DNA of 64,000 nucleotides, from the NCBI GenBank assembly GCA_016946835.1, contig JACVTC010000133.1, positions 183,501-247,500 on the forward strand, written 5' to 3'. The translations under genes and the position numbers were made by a program. Source of the DNA: Neocallimastix lanati (nom. inval.). Its lineage: Eukaryota > Neocallimastigomycota > Neocallimastigomycetes > Neocallimastigales > Neocallimastigaceae. The notes beneath the pieces are model-generated. The model worked only from the letters and a program-made list of their open reading frames with translations, did not search any database and was not told the origin of the DNA. Shown in pieces: positions 38,487 to 50,130 of the stretch. Positions within the stretch are counted from its first letter, which is position 1. Each line of letters starts with the position of its first letter.

Positions 38487-39764
38487 TTATTCATTGAAAT
38501 CATTTTTTTTATTTTTCATGCTATTTAAGTAATAATTACTATTCAGTGGCCTAAAATAAGAAGAGTTACTTAATATTGTTATAGTATTCGATTCTGAAAA
38601 TTCTTGATTTATAGGTATATTCAAATTTTCATTTCTATTTAAACTATCCATAAATTTATTTTGATTATTTATTAAACTTTCATTTCCAATATCCCCATAG
38701 TCATTATAGTTATGAAAATCATGATAAACCATATTAAAATTAAATATATTGTGATTTGTGGGATTAGATGAATTGGTGGTATTTGAGGAAGAATTATAGT
38801 TTTTTCTGATATTAATATTCTGTTCTACAAAAAATCTAAGTAATATCTGGTCAATATACATTAAATTATAGTTTAAATTAAGAATAATTCTTCTGAGAAA
38901 ATCTGCTCTGGAATCATCAATAGAATTTTGATCTTTAGTATTTATATCATTTCTGAAGTTGACGTACACTACAACAGAAGTAAATCCAAATATAAATGGA
39001 ATACCAATAACAGTTATTATCATTGATAAATATATACGATATTCTGATATTATTTTGAATTTATATAAAAATCTATTTTCGTTACTACTATCATCATTTT
39101 TAATATTATTTATATTATTAAATATATTCTTTTTAAATGCTCTAATGACAGCAAGATCATATAATAAACTAAAAATTTGCTGTCCTGCTACATTTATCCA
39201 TTGTTTAAATTTAAACTCTCTTTCATCTATATCATGAAGATAATTCTTTTCTTCTAGTGGTATATTGTATCCCTTTCTAAAAGGGACATAAGTTAAATAG
39301 TTAAACATTTGTATGATTTTTATAAAATTATAAAGAAAACAAGTAATAAACACCATTTTTAGTTTGCCTTTATTTTTAATGATTGCTGTTGTTCTTAATA
39401 AAGGATACCAATCACCAATGATTTCACTAAAATACCAAAATATACTAGCAACACCATAACTATATAACCAGCTATTATTACTATGAGGCCATCTATTTGA
39501 TTTTTTTTCAAAAAGATCATAAGAATAGAAGAAGCAATCACCAATACATCTTAAAAACCAATGTAAAAATAAAATAATAACCACAGGTCTTTTCCATTTT
39601 TTATAGTTTAATAGAAGAACTAGGCAAGTCCATGTAAAATATTGATTATTTATAAAACATAAAATATTATTACTTTGGTAAAGATCACCTTTATTTAAGG
39701 GAAGTGCATTAATTTCTGTATTGTTTAATCCTGATTTTTCTCCTAAATCTATTATTTCTTTCAT
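38487..39764 (-). CDS. Multi-pass membrane protein of unknown family
   Basis: Intronless, 425 residues, ATG at 39764. Six or so hydrophobic segments are visible at about residues 42-54, 59-80, 100-125, 133-155, 193-212 and 244-270. Notable pieces are HWFLRCIGDCFFYSY and YGVASIFWYFSEIIGDWYPL, both with acidic or aromatic residues inside membrane segments. A charged loop follows at 165-190 (LHDIDEREFKFKQW). The last 130 residues are Asn/Ser-rich and look disordered. No signal peptide, Cys-rich module or enzyme motif is recognised. The layout could fit a receptor or transporter-like protein, but I cannot assign a family. Confidence 0.75.
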   Translation of the reverse strand: MKEIIDLGEKSGLNNTEINALPLNKGDLYQSNNILCFINNQYFTWTCLVLLLNYKKWKRPVVIILFLHWFLRCIGDCFFYSYDLFEKKSNRWPHSNNSWLYSYGVASIFWYFSEIIGDWYPLLRTTAIIKNKGKLKMVFITCFLYNFIKIIQMFNYLTYVPFRKGYNIPLEEKNYLHDIDEREFKFKQWINVAGQQIFSLLYDLAVIRAFKKNIFNNINNIKNDDSSNENRFLYKFKIISEYRIYLSMIITVIGIPFIFGFTSVVVYVNFRNDINTKDQNSIDDSRADFLRRIILNLNYNLMYIDQILLRFFVEQNINIRKNYNSSSNTTNSSNPTNHNIFNFNMVYHDFHNYNDYGDIGNESLINNQNKFMDSLNRNENLNIPINQEFSESNTITILSNSSYFRPLNSNYYLNSMKNKKNDFNE

Positions 39765-41326
39765 ATTTATATTAAATATATTTTTCTTTATTAATTATTT
39801 TTAAATAAAATATACATATATATATAAATATATGATGTTTTTTTTTTTTTATAAAAGTTTTTTAAAGAAAAACATGATTTTAAATATATATAATTTGAAA
39901 TAAATTTTTAAAGAAAAAAATGTTTAAAATTTTTTAATTTATGAGTTGTATACTACTTAATTTTTGTACAACCTTAGTTTAAATTAAATAACAAATAAAA
40001 AAAATATAAATTTTATTCAATTATAATTTGGTTAAACAAATGTAAATCATTTTCCAAATAAATGAAAATGTAACTATAAAAAAAAATTTAATTAAAAATA
40101 ATATATGAAAATCATTCATCTTTTTTTTTTTTTTTTTTTTTTTTTTATTTTTTTTATCTTTCTTTCAATTAAATTAATTTTAATATAAATAAATATTAAA
40201 CTATTATTTTTTTACAGATATAATTATTTAAATAATTTCTATTATGGATTTTTTTTAATTAATCTATAGTAAATAGAAAAAAAATAACAATAATAAAAGT
40301 TTAGTATTTTTTATATTTATAAATAAAGTTTTATAACAATAACAAAAAAAAAAAAAAAAAAGTTAACATAATTTAAAATACAAATTAAAAAAAAAAATTA
40401 TTTATGGATTTACAAAAATTTTATTAAAAAGTTTTGATTTTTGTGTTTTTAATGGTTTTATTATATTTTTATTATATATTAATTATAATATATAATAATA
40501 TTTATTATGAGTTTCATATACTTTTTAATATTATAAATAGTTAATAGATATCATATAAATAATAATATGATTATTAGATTTAAAAATATATGTATTTCAT
40601 AATAATTTATTTTTAACTTATCCCTTTACTTTATATATATAAATTTACTATGATTTATGTAAGAGGAATATCTAAATACTAATAAAATAAATATATTAAG
40701 TAAAATTTATAAAAATAATATTATATAATAAAAACATTTTGAGTTTTTAGAAAATGAAAGAGAAATTTAGTCAGCCACTTAATAAATGATATAAATGATA
40801 TCATAACAACAAAATAAAGTTTAATATATATGAAATTTATAAAAAAAAAAAAGTTTAATATTAAATAAAAATAATTTTTTTTTTAAAAATATGGATGAAA
40901 AAAAAAAAAATTGTGTAACCAAATAAATACTATAGTAAAGCTTTATTATTGGTAATTTATTTTTTTTAATTTTTTTATTATTTTCCTTTTTTTTTAATAT
41001 TTTTTTACTATTTTTTTAATATTTTTAACTCCTATATAGTACTTTACTATTTATTTTATTTTATTTTGTATTATAATTAAACTTACAGGTATATATAGTT
41101 GATCTTTATTATAAAATATTTATATATTTTTTTTATTATATTAACTTATATAGTATTTCTGTACCCAGTTAAGATTTAATATATAACATTGTAGTTATGT
41201 TTTTATATAAAAATCCTTAATAATTATAATATTTAGATTTTTTATTTATATTTTGATGAAGAAATGATTCATTAAAATAATTATAAATAAAGTTTTCTTA
41301 TATTTTTTTCCTACAAGTCAATGAAA

Positions 41327-41360
<34 letters not shown>

Positions 41361-41765
41361 ATATTAATTATTAAAAATTCATTAAAAAAAATGTTAAAAA
41401 TATTTATTTAATATAATTATTTTTTTTTTTAGAACGAAAACTAATACATATTGAATATTTTATTTATTTATTTATTTATTTATTTATTATTAATATTAAT
41501 TTTAAAAATGGTATATATATTGAAGCTTTTTTTTTTTTTTTAATAAAAATTAAAAATAAGAAAATTGATAAACATTATTATATTTATATTTTAAATTTGT
41601 AATAGTAATATTATCTTAATATATTTATTATTTTATAATAATTTTTTTCTAATTTTATTTAATCTTTATTTTTAAAATTTTATATTGTTATTTGTTATTT
41701 ATAATATTTAATGATTGATTAATTCAATTACTGATTATTTCTATTATTTTTATAATATATTTACT
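39765..41765. other. AT-rich intergenic spacer
   Basis: Holds a T tract at about 40121-40146, a poly-A at 41335-41358 and (TATT)n at 41459-41487. No gene seen. Confidence 0.75.
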
Positions 41766-41860
41766 TGTACCACAATATCCATTTGGTCCACATCGTAAAT
41801 CCACAAATACCAATACCTTCACAACAAACGGTTTTATATAATGGTAAAGTGGCTTTTAAA
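41766..41860 (-). pseudogene. CBM18 exon relic
   Basis: The minus strand reads, after an AAAAG acceptor-like site at the start, ATLPLYKTVCCEGIGICG. This lines up with AVLPLSKLTCGENIAIC at the start of exon 2 of the CBM18-CE1 gene at 56487-57881. A one-base shift then moves the frame; the shifted frame reads RCGPNGYCGTS, again matching the chitin-binding module. The remaining cysteines and any catalytic domain are missing next to it. It is probably the 5' part of the esterase copy whose middle lies at 43254-43680, or a separate paralogue. Confidence 0.65.
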
Positions 41861-42236
41861 GAATAAATAAATAAAAATTATAAATATATGCTGATAATTT
41901 TATGTATTATATATTATGTTTAACATAAAAAAAAGAAAAATAAAATAATATTTAATATTTAAAATAATAAATATGATTCTTAATTGATTATTATTATTTA
42001 ATTCATGCTTAACTGCTCTTTTGTATAATAAAAATTTAATGATACCTTTAGATTGAATTAAAATTAATTTTTGAAGCCAATTATAAAAAAGAAACTACAT
42101 TGAAATTTTTCATTTTTGATTTATTATTAATATATATTATATTTTATTTTGTTTGATTATTTTATTTATATATACATGTATATATTTTATATTTATTTTA
42201 TTCGATTATTTTATATATTTTATTTTATTTTTTTAC

Positions 42237-42420
42237 TTCCGATGTGTACCGCCCTTATTTTCAACTTCCCTCCTCAAGGACATGGGAATATTAAGGTTGT
42301 CACAACACTTCCGTATGCTTTCGTATAGGTAGATATTGTCCCTGCTGGATGGCCCTACTGAGTGTTCAGTATTGGCGCTACGACATGCATATTATTGCCG
42401 AGAATTTTCTATCAAGGTCA
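42237..42420 (-). mobile_element. GC-rich island, SINE-like repeat
   Basis: About 185 bp of markedly higher GC in AT-rich spacer. It starts with TTCCGATGTGTACCGC, shared with 16254-16269, and contains GATGGCCCTACTGAGTGTTC and AGTATTGGCGCTACGACATG. On the minus strand GTAGGGCCAT and GCCAATA match the element at 12056-12236. No tRNA-like A or B box is visible, so this may be the body or tail without the head. No open frame spans it. Confidence 0.5.
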
Positions 42421-43253
42421 AAATTTATAATTAATTAATAAAAATTTAAAAATTTATAATCAATATTTTTTTTTATTTTAATATTTATCCGATTCAGTTA
42501 TATAGATTTTTTTTTATAAAAGTTATATCAATTACACATAATAATTTTTTTTAATATATTAATATTCTTTTTCCATAAAAGACTTATAATTTAAGGTGTG
42601 ATATGTTATTATATTTTAGAAAATTTAAAATTTTTTTTTTTATTCGCCATAAATATTAATAAATGAAAAGTGAAAAGTTTTAATACAATAAAAATTAATA
42701 AATAAAAAAAAAAAAAAAAAAAAGTAAAATTTGATTATAACAAAAAAAAAAAAAATAGTTCTAATAATAATGATTTAAGGTTTAAAAATTCTTCAAAATA
42801 AATCAATTTTGTTAAAAAAAAATAAATAAATAAATAATAAAATATAATTGTAGATAATTATCAAAGTATAAATAAGCTGAAATACAAATTTTAATTTTTT
42901 TTTTAAGTAAAACTTTAATTACTAGAACTAAAGTTTTTGAAATTTAATATTCTTTCCAATATATATAAAACTTTAAAATATGTATATATTATATAAGGAA
43001 AATTTTTATTTTTGATACAAAACTTCATTTATTGTTTTATAAATGTAAAAAGATTAACAATAGTATTTATTAAAATATATATTAAAATATATAAATATAT
43101 TTAGACTCATATTACTAGTAATTTCTTTAAATTATTAATATAATTATTTATAATTTGCAATTTATTATTTATTATTTATTATTTAGTATTTATTTAAAAT
43201 AATTTTTAGAAAAATGAATACAAAAAGTTTAATATTAAAAAAAATCTTAAAAA
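42421..43253. other. AT-rich spacer
   Basis: A/T tracts only; no gene recognised. Confidence 0.75.
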
Positions 43254-43680
43254 GATTTTTTTAAAAAAACATTGACTTTTAGATAATCATTTTTATCACC
43301 TTCTCCTCCATAATTTAAATATAAGACTGGATATTTTTTATTAGTATCATAATTTGGTGGAGTTATAACAATGACAGGTCTTTCAGAACCAGTCATACTA
43401 GAATAATATTTAATTCTATTAATTTCTACATAGGTTACATTTTCTATCTTTACATTAAAGTCTTCGGGAGGACTTTGAATTTCTTTCTCTATTGTTAATA
43501 AAAGAGTTGGAATTTTATCTGGTTCTTCAATAATTAAAGAAATAGCTTAAATTTCATCTTTCTCACTATCCGAAGCTGAATCTTCATCAAAAATTAATTA
43601 AGCGGTTACATAAATTCCGATAATGGAAGTGTAGCTAAAAACAATGAACGAAAAAAAATTTTATACATTTTAAAATATTT
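43254..43680 (-). pseudogene. Broken CE1 esterase copy
   Basis: The minus strand is highly similar to residues about 70-190 of the intact esterase (56487-57881), from the acidic linker through the Y-PVLYLNYGGEGD stretch. A CAA codon has become TAA and a GAA codon has become TAA in the linker. The frame is lost after the region corresponding to NDYLKLN, and the catalytic Ser, Asp and His parts are absent. The CBM18 part is not adjacent; a related exon lies at 41766-41860. Clearly non-functional. Confidence 0.92.
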
Positions 43681-44515
43681 ATAGATATTAATTTAGAATA
43701 AAATTGTAATTTAAATCTTTTTTTTTTTTTTTTTTAAATATATTTTTAATATAATAACTTTTTATTAGTTGTATATATATACAATAATGAATATTAGTAA
43801 TTAATTATTTAATTAATATATTAATTACATAAATTACATATCTATATTTCAAGCATTTAATGAATTTAATCAGGCAATATTATAGTATTTAATTTTTTTT
43901 CTTTATAATATTAGTAAAAGTTAAAAGAAACGTTCTTAATAACAATAACAACAACAACAACATTATATTACATTGGTAAAATATACAATTTAATTAGGTA
44001 TTGAAAAAACTATTATAATTATTTATTTTAAAATTGATAGAAAAATCTTTTAATTAATTATTTATTAAAAAGAAAAAAAAAAAAAAATTCATAAAATTTA
44101 ATAACAATTTATTATATTAAATTTTGCCTAATACATTATTAATTAATTATTCTAATACATTACAAATTATATCCTTAGCTATACTTTAATAAACTTTAAA
44201 TCATATTTATTATTAATATTGAATTCTCCAAATAATATTTTTAATTTAAGTTGATTTTCATTTAAAAAAATTTTTTTTTTAAATAAAAATATCTTTTCCT
44301 TATTAAAAAAAAAAATAAAAATAAAAATAAAAAATAAAAAATTTAAACATAAAAAAAAATAATAAATTTAATAAATAATAAAATAACAAAAAAAAATAAA
44401 ATAACAAAAGAAAAAAATAAAATAACAATAATTTAAATAAATAATAAATTAAATAATACAAATAGATTACTGATAGATTAATAACAAATAAAATTATATA
44501 TAAATTACTAATCAG
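43681..44515. other. AT-rich spacer
   Basis: Contains (AAC)n at about 43940-43961 and AAAATAACAA-type repeats at 44380-44430 resembling those before the intact SPFH gene (54060-54170). No gene. Confidence 0.65.
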
Positions 44516-44519
44516 TTCA

Positions 44520-45060
44520 ACTTTCAGTATTTAACAACAAAATCGTACTATTATAGAACGATTCAAAAAATATAACCTTATTGATAAATCAGGGTATCAT
44601 TTTAAAAAACTATTGTCAATAAAATATCTACCAAATAAACTCTGAAAATTAAACAGTTGAATGTTTCAGTAGAGACTAAAATCAAAGATAATATATTTGT
44701 AAATTTGGTTATCGCATGTCAGTATAAAATTCTTCCAGATATGATCCAGAATAACATATCATTGCTTTCAATTTTGATTGGGTCAGAGCACAAGTTCCAT
44801 TGTAAGATTTGGATGATGTGTTTTCCTAAAAAAATTATTATAGTGAATGTCGTAAAATCTGACCTTGAAGAGCATACGGCATCGGTTATGGAATTTTTAT
44901 AGCTCTAGTCATTGATGTCAACCCAAAAGGGAATGTTAAATCTGCAATGAATGAATTCAACACAGCTCAAATATTAAGAATTGTATCTATCAAAAAATGG
45001 TGAAACCGAAAAGATTATAAAAATTAAGCAAGCCGAAGCTGGAGCAGAAACTTGTATGCA
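44520..45060 (+). pseudogene. Broken SPFH (HIR-like) gene copy
   Basis: Similar along its length to the two intact SPFH genes. Recognisable pieces are the CAACAAAATCGTACTATTAT start region, LNVSVETKIKDNIFVNLVIA (44657 on), GSEHKFH, the TAMNE/NTAQ region and the KIKQAEAGAE stretch. There are internal deletions (including the segment matching residues 80-97), several frameshifts and stops. It ends before the conserved C-terminus. The 81-residue open frame at 44657-44902 is only a surviving piece. Its 3' flank (TGAATATGGAAAGT and beyond) also matches the flanks of the intact genes. Confidence 0.93.
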
Positions 45061-45119
45061 TATACATAAGATAGATAACAATAAATTAATATATATGTAC
45101 TATTGAGTGAATATGGAAA

Positions 45120-45151
<32 letters not shown>

Positions 45152-45855
45152 AATGAATATGAGCAGTTCTTATGCAATAACAACTGAACTCTATTTTATA
45201 TTTGGCAACTATTATCGTAATTTAATTTTATTAATTTTTAAAATATTTATTAAATATATATATATATATATTATATAAATAAAAAATAACAAAATAAAAT
45301 AATATAATCCTGATATGAATATAAAATAGAAATATCTAAATTAAATAAAAATATCAAAATAAATTAAAAATATAAAGATAAATTAAAAATATAATAATAA
45401 ATTAAAAATATAAAAATAAATTAAGGATATAAAAAATAAATTAAAGCTATCAAAATAAAATAAAATAAAATAAAATTTATATAATAAAACTGAAAAAAAG
45501 TATATATGAAAAAAAAAAAATTTAGACATAAAAAAATATAATTAAACTTAAAAATGTATAAATCTAAATTATTGTTATTAAACCTCAATTAAAAAGTATC
45601 AAAAATAATAAAGTTTTTTTAAAACTTTAAAACATTATTAGTGTTAATCCATATGCATTATATATATTATAAGGTTTAAACTTTTAAATTTTTTATCATA
45701 ATTTATTTATAAGAGTTATTAATATTTGATTTCTAGTATAAATAACTTTTTTTTTTTATCTTTATAATGTAGTTTATACATTATTAATATATGTTATAAT
45801 ACATTTGAAACTTAAGTTATAAATAATATGAAATCCGAAAAGAAGACTTTCACGA
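45061..45855. other. AT-rich spacer including the SPFH-like 3' flank
   Basis: The first 200 bp resemble 55150-55300 and 63300-63450 (GGAAAGT, then CTGAACTCT-like and GGCAACTATTATCG-like pieces). The rest is A-rich with AAATTAAAAATATAA repeats at 45336-45430. Confidence 0.65.
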
Positions 45856-45859
45856 AGAT

Positions 45860-46373
45860 GATTGAAAAATATTATTATTAAATTGCCCCTCTTTCCCCCA
45901 AGCTGATCTGAGTATTTCATATATTGAATTTCAATCCAGAAGGAGACTTAGTATGTAAAAATTAATATTGTTTTTAAAATTTTCCTTTGAATTATCAGAA
46001 ATATTCAATGATTTCTCTTGAACAATCAGAGAAAAAAATTAATAAAAATTTCATCAATAAATTGAGTGAATAATTGTTGATTAAATTCTTCAAATTTAGG
46101 ACATGAAAGAATCCAAAGTGTGAAAACTAGATACCCTATTACTATCACTATAAAAAGAACAGAATGATGGACATTCCTGTAGATACACTCTGTATTTTTA
46201 GTAAAGGATTTCATATAAAATTTAAATTCATATTTAATATGTTTAATCCAAAAAAAAAAATAAAAATAAAAATAAAATAAAAATAAAATAAATAAAAAAT
46301 AAAAAAATAAAAAAAAAAAATGAAAATTGTGAATATTTTTTATTTTTATTTTGATCTTTTTCTTTTTTCTCAT
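45860..46373 (-). pseudogene. Possible gene fragment with a membrane segment
   Basis: An open frame at 46026-46373 begins with low-complexity Lys/Phe sequence. From about 46245 downward it reads as ordinary protein: WIKHIKYEFKFYMKSF, then YRNVHHSVLFIVIVIGYLVF and CPKFEEFNQQLFTQFIDEIF. The DNA down to about 45860 also has relic-like texture (LRSAWGKEGQFNNNIF) but is interrupted by stops. There is no recognisable family. It may be an eroded membrane-protein gene or an unidentified exon. Confidence 0.3.
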
Positions 46374-46858
46374 TTTTTTAATTTATTTATGTTATTGAAA
46401 ATATATGGAATTTTTAATATAATTACATAGATAAAATATATAACTATAATTTTTGAATATTTAATTGTAATTCTTTTTCTAAGAACTATTATTAATTATA
46501 AATAATATATATATATTTATTAAAAAATTTTGTTCTTAATAATATCTTGTTAACAATTACTATTAAACACTATATATAAATATTTATATTCATTTACTAT
46601 TATAATTTAAATATATATAATTATTGAATTTTTTAATAACATAACACTACTTGTTAAAAGATAAAGGTAATTTATCAATTATTTATAAGTATTATAGGTA
46701 CATATAACAAATAAAAATAAATAAAAATTGATATATATTTAAAAAATTAAAAATTTAATTTGTTAAATTTATTTTAATATTTACCTATTTATTTACTTAT
46801 TTATTTATTTATTTATTTATTTAAAAATCAAAAAATTAAATTTTTATTTTTATATTAA

Positions 46859-48751
46859 TTATTCCTCGTAATAAGCATATTCACTCCGATTTAAAAGATT
46901 ATAAATTCTGAATTTATTATTATTATTAGAAGCTAAATCAAAAGAATCATGACCCTCATTATTTTTTATCTTTGGATCTGAGCCAATATCAATTAAATAT
47001 TTCATTATTTTTAGACTTTCATTCCTCACTGCTAAATGTAATAAGGTTTCTCCAAAATGGCCACAAAAATTATACTTTTCATCAACTTCAATTAATTTTT
47101 TATCAAATAACAATTTGACCAATTTAATATTATCATTCTTAAATGGTTTATTTAACGATTTTGGATTTATATTATAAAATACACTAGATTTAATTTTAAG
47201 AATATAATCAACTATTTCATTATTATTAACTGAAATTGCGTAATCTAATGGTGAAAAATTAGAAAAACGATTACATTTATTAATTGAAGATCCATTTTGA
47301 ATTAAAATTTTAGTAATATAGAAATTATTAGCAAATATTGCAGTGTTCAATGGAGTAAACCCATCTTTGTCAACTAAGTTTAGATTACAACCTTTTTCTT
47401 TGAATTTAAGGATAATATCTTTTTTAGTCTGATTATTAAAACTTTTACTAATAATGATTTTATTAATTGGAATTATAGTATTATCATTTATTTTATTTAA
47501 CGATAAATAATCATTATCTTCAAGTAATAAATTGATTAAATTTATTTTTCCTTTTTCAATAGCAAAATCTATTATAGATTTAGAATTACTTTCTAAAAAA
47601 AAATTATTAATACTAACGCCTCTATTAATTAAAACTTTAAGGGTTTCGTTGTCTTCATTGATTAAAGCTTTATTTATGATTTTTTTACCTGACAAATCAT
47701 TCTGACTGATATCAAAATATCGTATTAAATATTTGAATATTTTTAAATAATTTTTTTGATAGGATAGAGCTAAGATATTATTTCCATTTTCATCATAAAT
47801 ATCTTTCAAATTAATATTTTGCTTAATTCCATAACTAACAAGTATGACAACAATATCATAATTATTTTCAATAATGGCATTAACGATTGGACAATTTCCA
47901 GTCTTATCTTTTTTCTTAATATCAACCTTGATATCATTATTTAAATTAACTAAAGATATAATGGCTTCAATATCATTTTTGAATATTAATGTATTTAATA
48001 ATGATATCCCATTATTATCTATGCAATTACAATCTGCTTTATTTTCTATTAAACAATTAAAAATATCTATGTTAAAATTATTATTTAATAGAACGAAAAA
48101 TGGATGATTCTTATTGATATCATTTTCATTAACATTAGCATTATGTTTAATTAAAGACTTTACCGCATCTAAATTATTTTTAATAATTGCCAATGATAAT
48201 AAGGATAATCCATTACCATTCTTAGTATTAATATTAGCTCCAATGGTTAATAAGAAATCAAGAATTTCATTATTATCATACTCTAATGCAGTAAAGATTG
48301 GATACTTTCCTTTCATATCTTTTGAATTAATATTAAATTGATATGCTTTATTAATATTTTTTACTATATCTTTAAGTAAAGTAGTATTATTATTTTTAAT
48401 AATAATATTTAATACTAAATTAATCAAATTGGCATCAGTCTTTTCAACTTTCTTTTCATTCTTTAATATTTTAATTGAATTTTCAATAAATGAGTCAATT
48501 AATATTTTTGCAATATTATAATTTTCTTTTATTGCTTCTGAAAGTATTTCTTCAAAATTATAATATCTGATATTAAAATGTTCATAATTCAATATTTTTT
48601 TTGTAAATAATTCATCATTAATATATACTAGGTTTTCTAATATTCTATAACAATCTATTTTAAATAAAATTATAGATTCATTATTATCATTTTCAAGAAG
48701 AGCTTTAAGTTCTTCATATTTTTCATAATCAAAATCATAATTCGACAACAT
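46859..48751 (-). CDS. Ankyrin-repeat protein
   Basis: Intronless, 630 residues, with ATG at 48751 just after a poly-A tract. Ankyrin repeats are clear from about residue 145 to the C-terminus. Examples are KYPIFTALEYDNNEILDFLL, GLSLLSLAIIKNNLDAVKSL, GFTPLNTAIFANNFYITKIL and ETLLHLAVRNESLKIMKYLI, most ending in a GANI/GSSI-type turn. The first 140 residues are helical and less repeat-like. No signal peptide or membrane helix is seen, so it is likely an intracellular binding scaffold with unknown partner. A broken copy of its middle part is at 60266-60732, and the neighbouring esterase and SPFH sequences are also duplicated. Confidence 0.9.
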   Translation of the reverse strand: MLSNYDFDYEKYEELKALLENDNNESIILFKIDCYRILENLVYINDELFTKKILNYEHFNIRYYNFEEILSEAIKENYNIAKILIDSFIENSIKILKNEKKVEKTDANLINLVLNIIIKNNNTTLLKDIVKNINKAYQFNINSKDMKGKYPIFTALEYDNNEILDFLLTIGANINTKNGNGLSLLSLAIIKNNLDAVKSLIKHNANVNENDINKNHPFFVLLNNNFNIDIFNCLIENKADCNCIDNNGISLLNTLIFKNDIEAIISLVNLNNDIKVDIKKKDKTGNCPIVNAIIENNYDIVVILVSYGIKQNINLKDIYDENGNNILALSYQKNYLKIFKYLIRYFDISQNDLSGKKIINKALINEDNETLKVLINRGVSINNFFLESNSKSIIDFAIEKGKINLINLLLEDNDYLSLNKINDNTIIPINKIIISKSFNNQTKKDIILKFKEKGCNLNLVDKDGFTPLNTAIFANNFYITKILIQNGSSINKCNRFSNFSPLDYAISVNNNEIVDYILKIKSSVFYNINPKSLNKPFKNDNIKLVKLLFDKKLIEVDEKYNFCGHFGETLLHLAVRNESLKIMKYLIDIGSDPKIKNNEGHDSFDLASNNNNKFRIYNLLNRSEYAYYEE

Positions 48752-48752
48752 A

Positions 48753-48786
<34 letters not shown>

Positions 48787-49627
48787 TTATATTTTTTTAT
48801 TTTATATATTTATTTTTTAGTTCTTTTTAATATTTTTTTAATTTTTTTATATTTTTTTATATTTTATTTTTTTCTTAAATGAAATAAATTTTTTCTTGAA
48901 AGTCTATGTATTTTCTACTTATATAGAAAATTAAAAAAAAAATTACATATAATAAAATTATTTAGCAATAATTCTATAAAATATCTAATTTAATATACAC
49001 TATAAATACTCTGTAAAAGTTTGTTGATTAAGAATATGTTATTATTTTAAATGTCCAAAAATTTTTAATTAAAATTGAATAATTAAATCACTAAAAATTT
49101 AATAAAATAAAAATTAAGACATATATATTTATGAAATATTAAGTTAATTTAGTTTGGTAAAATTTTTTTTTCAAATCTCTGATTATATATATTTTTTATT
49201 CTTAAATTTATAAGTATATATATAAAAATAAATTTTATTATTTTAAATATTAATTATTTAAATGTAATGTAATAATAATTCTTAGTTTCTATACATCATA
49301 AAAAACTACTTTAATAATAAAATACATTTATATCAAATGTATTAATAATTTATTTTTTATTTAATTTGATTTTTTATATATAACCATTTTATTGCATGTA
49401 ATTTTTAAGACCATTTATAAAGATATGAATAATAAATATTCATATATCTATTTTTACAATAGTTTATAAATATTTATATATTTATTATAAAAAAAGAAAG
49501 TTTTTACTAAATTTTTTTTTTTTTTTTTTTTTTTTGAAATACTAATAAATATATATAATTATTTTAATAAATTTTATTTTATAACTTTTCAAAAAGTCAT
49601 ATTTTTATTTATTTTATTTATTTATTT

Positions 49628-49665
<38 letters not shown>

Positions 49666-50076
49666 CATTTAAAGTACAACGTTTTTTATAACACAATAAA
49701 TGTAATTAATTCATTAATATTGTAACCTTTACTATTTTTAATTTCCAAATTTTTATAAATATATATATTATAATATAAATTAATTTAAAATTGATTTAAT
49801 ATAAAAAATTTAAAAACTTTTAATTAATGTAATAATAAATAAATATATATATATTATAATATAAATAAAAAGTGATTTAATATAAAAAATTAAGAAATTC
49901 TAATATTTAAATAATATAATAATAAATTTTATTTTGTCTAAAATAAATTTGGACAAAATAAAATAAACGTATTAATTAATTTACATAAACCATAAATATA
50001 AATACACTTTAATAAATTACATAATAAATAAATATATAAAATAATATGAATATAAAATTTAATTATTAAGTAGTCA
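48752..50076. other. AT-rich intergenic spacer
   Basis: T tract at 49511-49535 and poly-A at 49637-49664, plus short duplicated AT-rich pieces at 49755-49910. No gene seen. Confidence 0.75.
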
Positions 50077-50130
50077 TCACTCTCCTTCAAATGAGATTTT
50101 TATATAAAAATCTTACACGAAAGGGAGTGA
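50077..50130. repeat. Imperfect hairpin at the 3' end of the retrotransposon relic
   Basis: Arms begin TCACTCTCCTT (50077) and end AAGGGAGTGA (50130), with GATTTTTATA / TATAAAAATC at the centre. It lies immediately 3' (minus strand) of the RNase H region, so it may belong to the element's terminus. Confidence 0.6.

Noticed and set aside
44657..44902. Short SPFH gene
   Set aside because: Only a surviving open piece of a broken copy; upstream and downstream homologous parts are out of frame.
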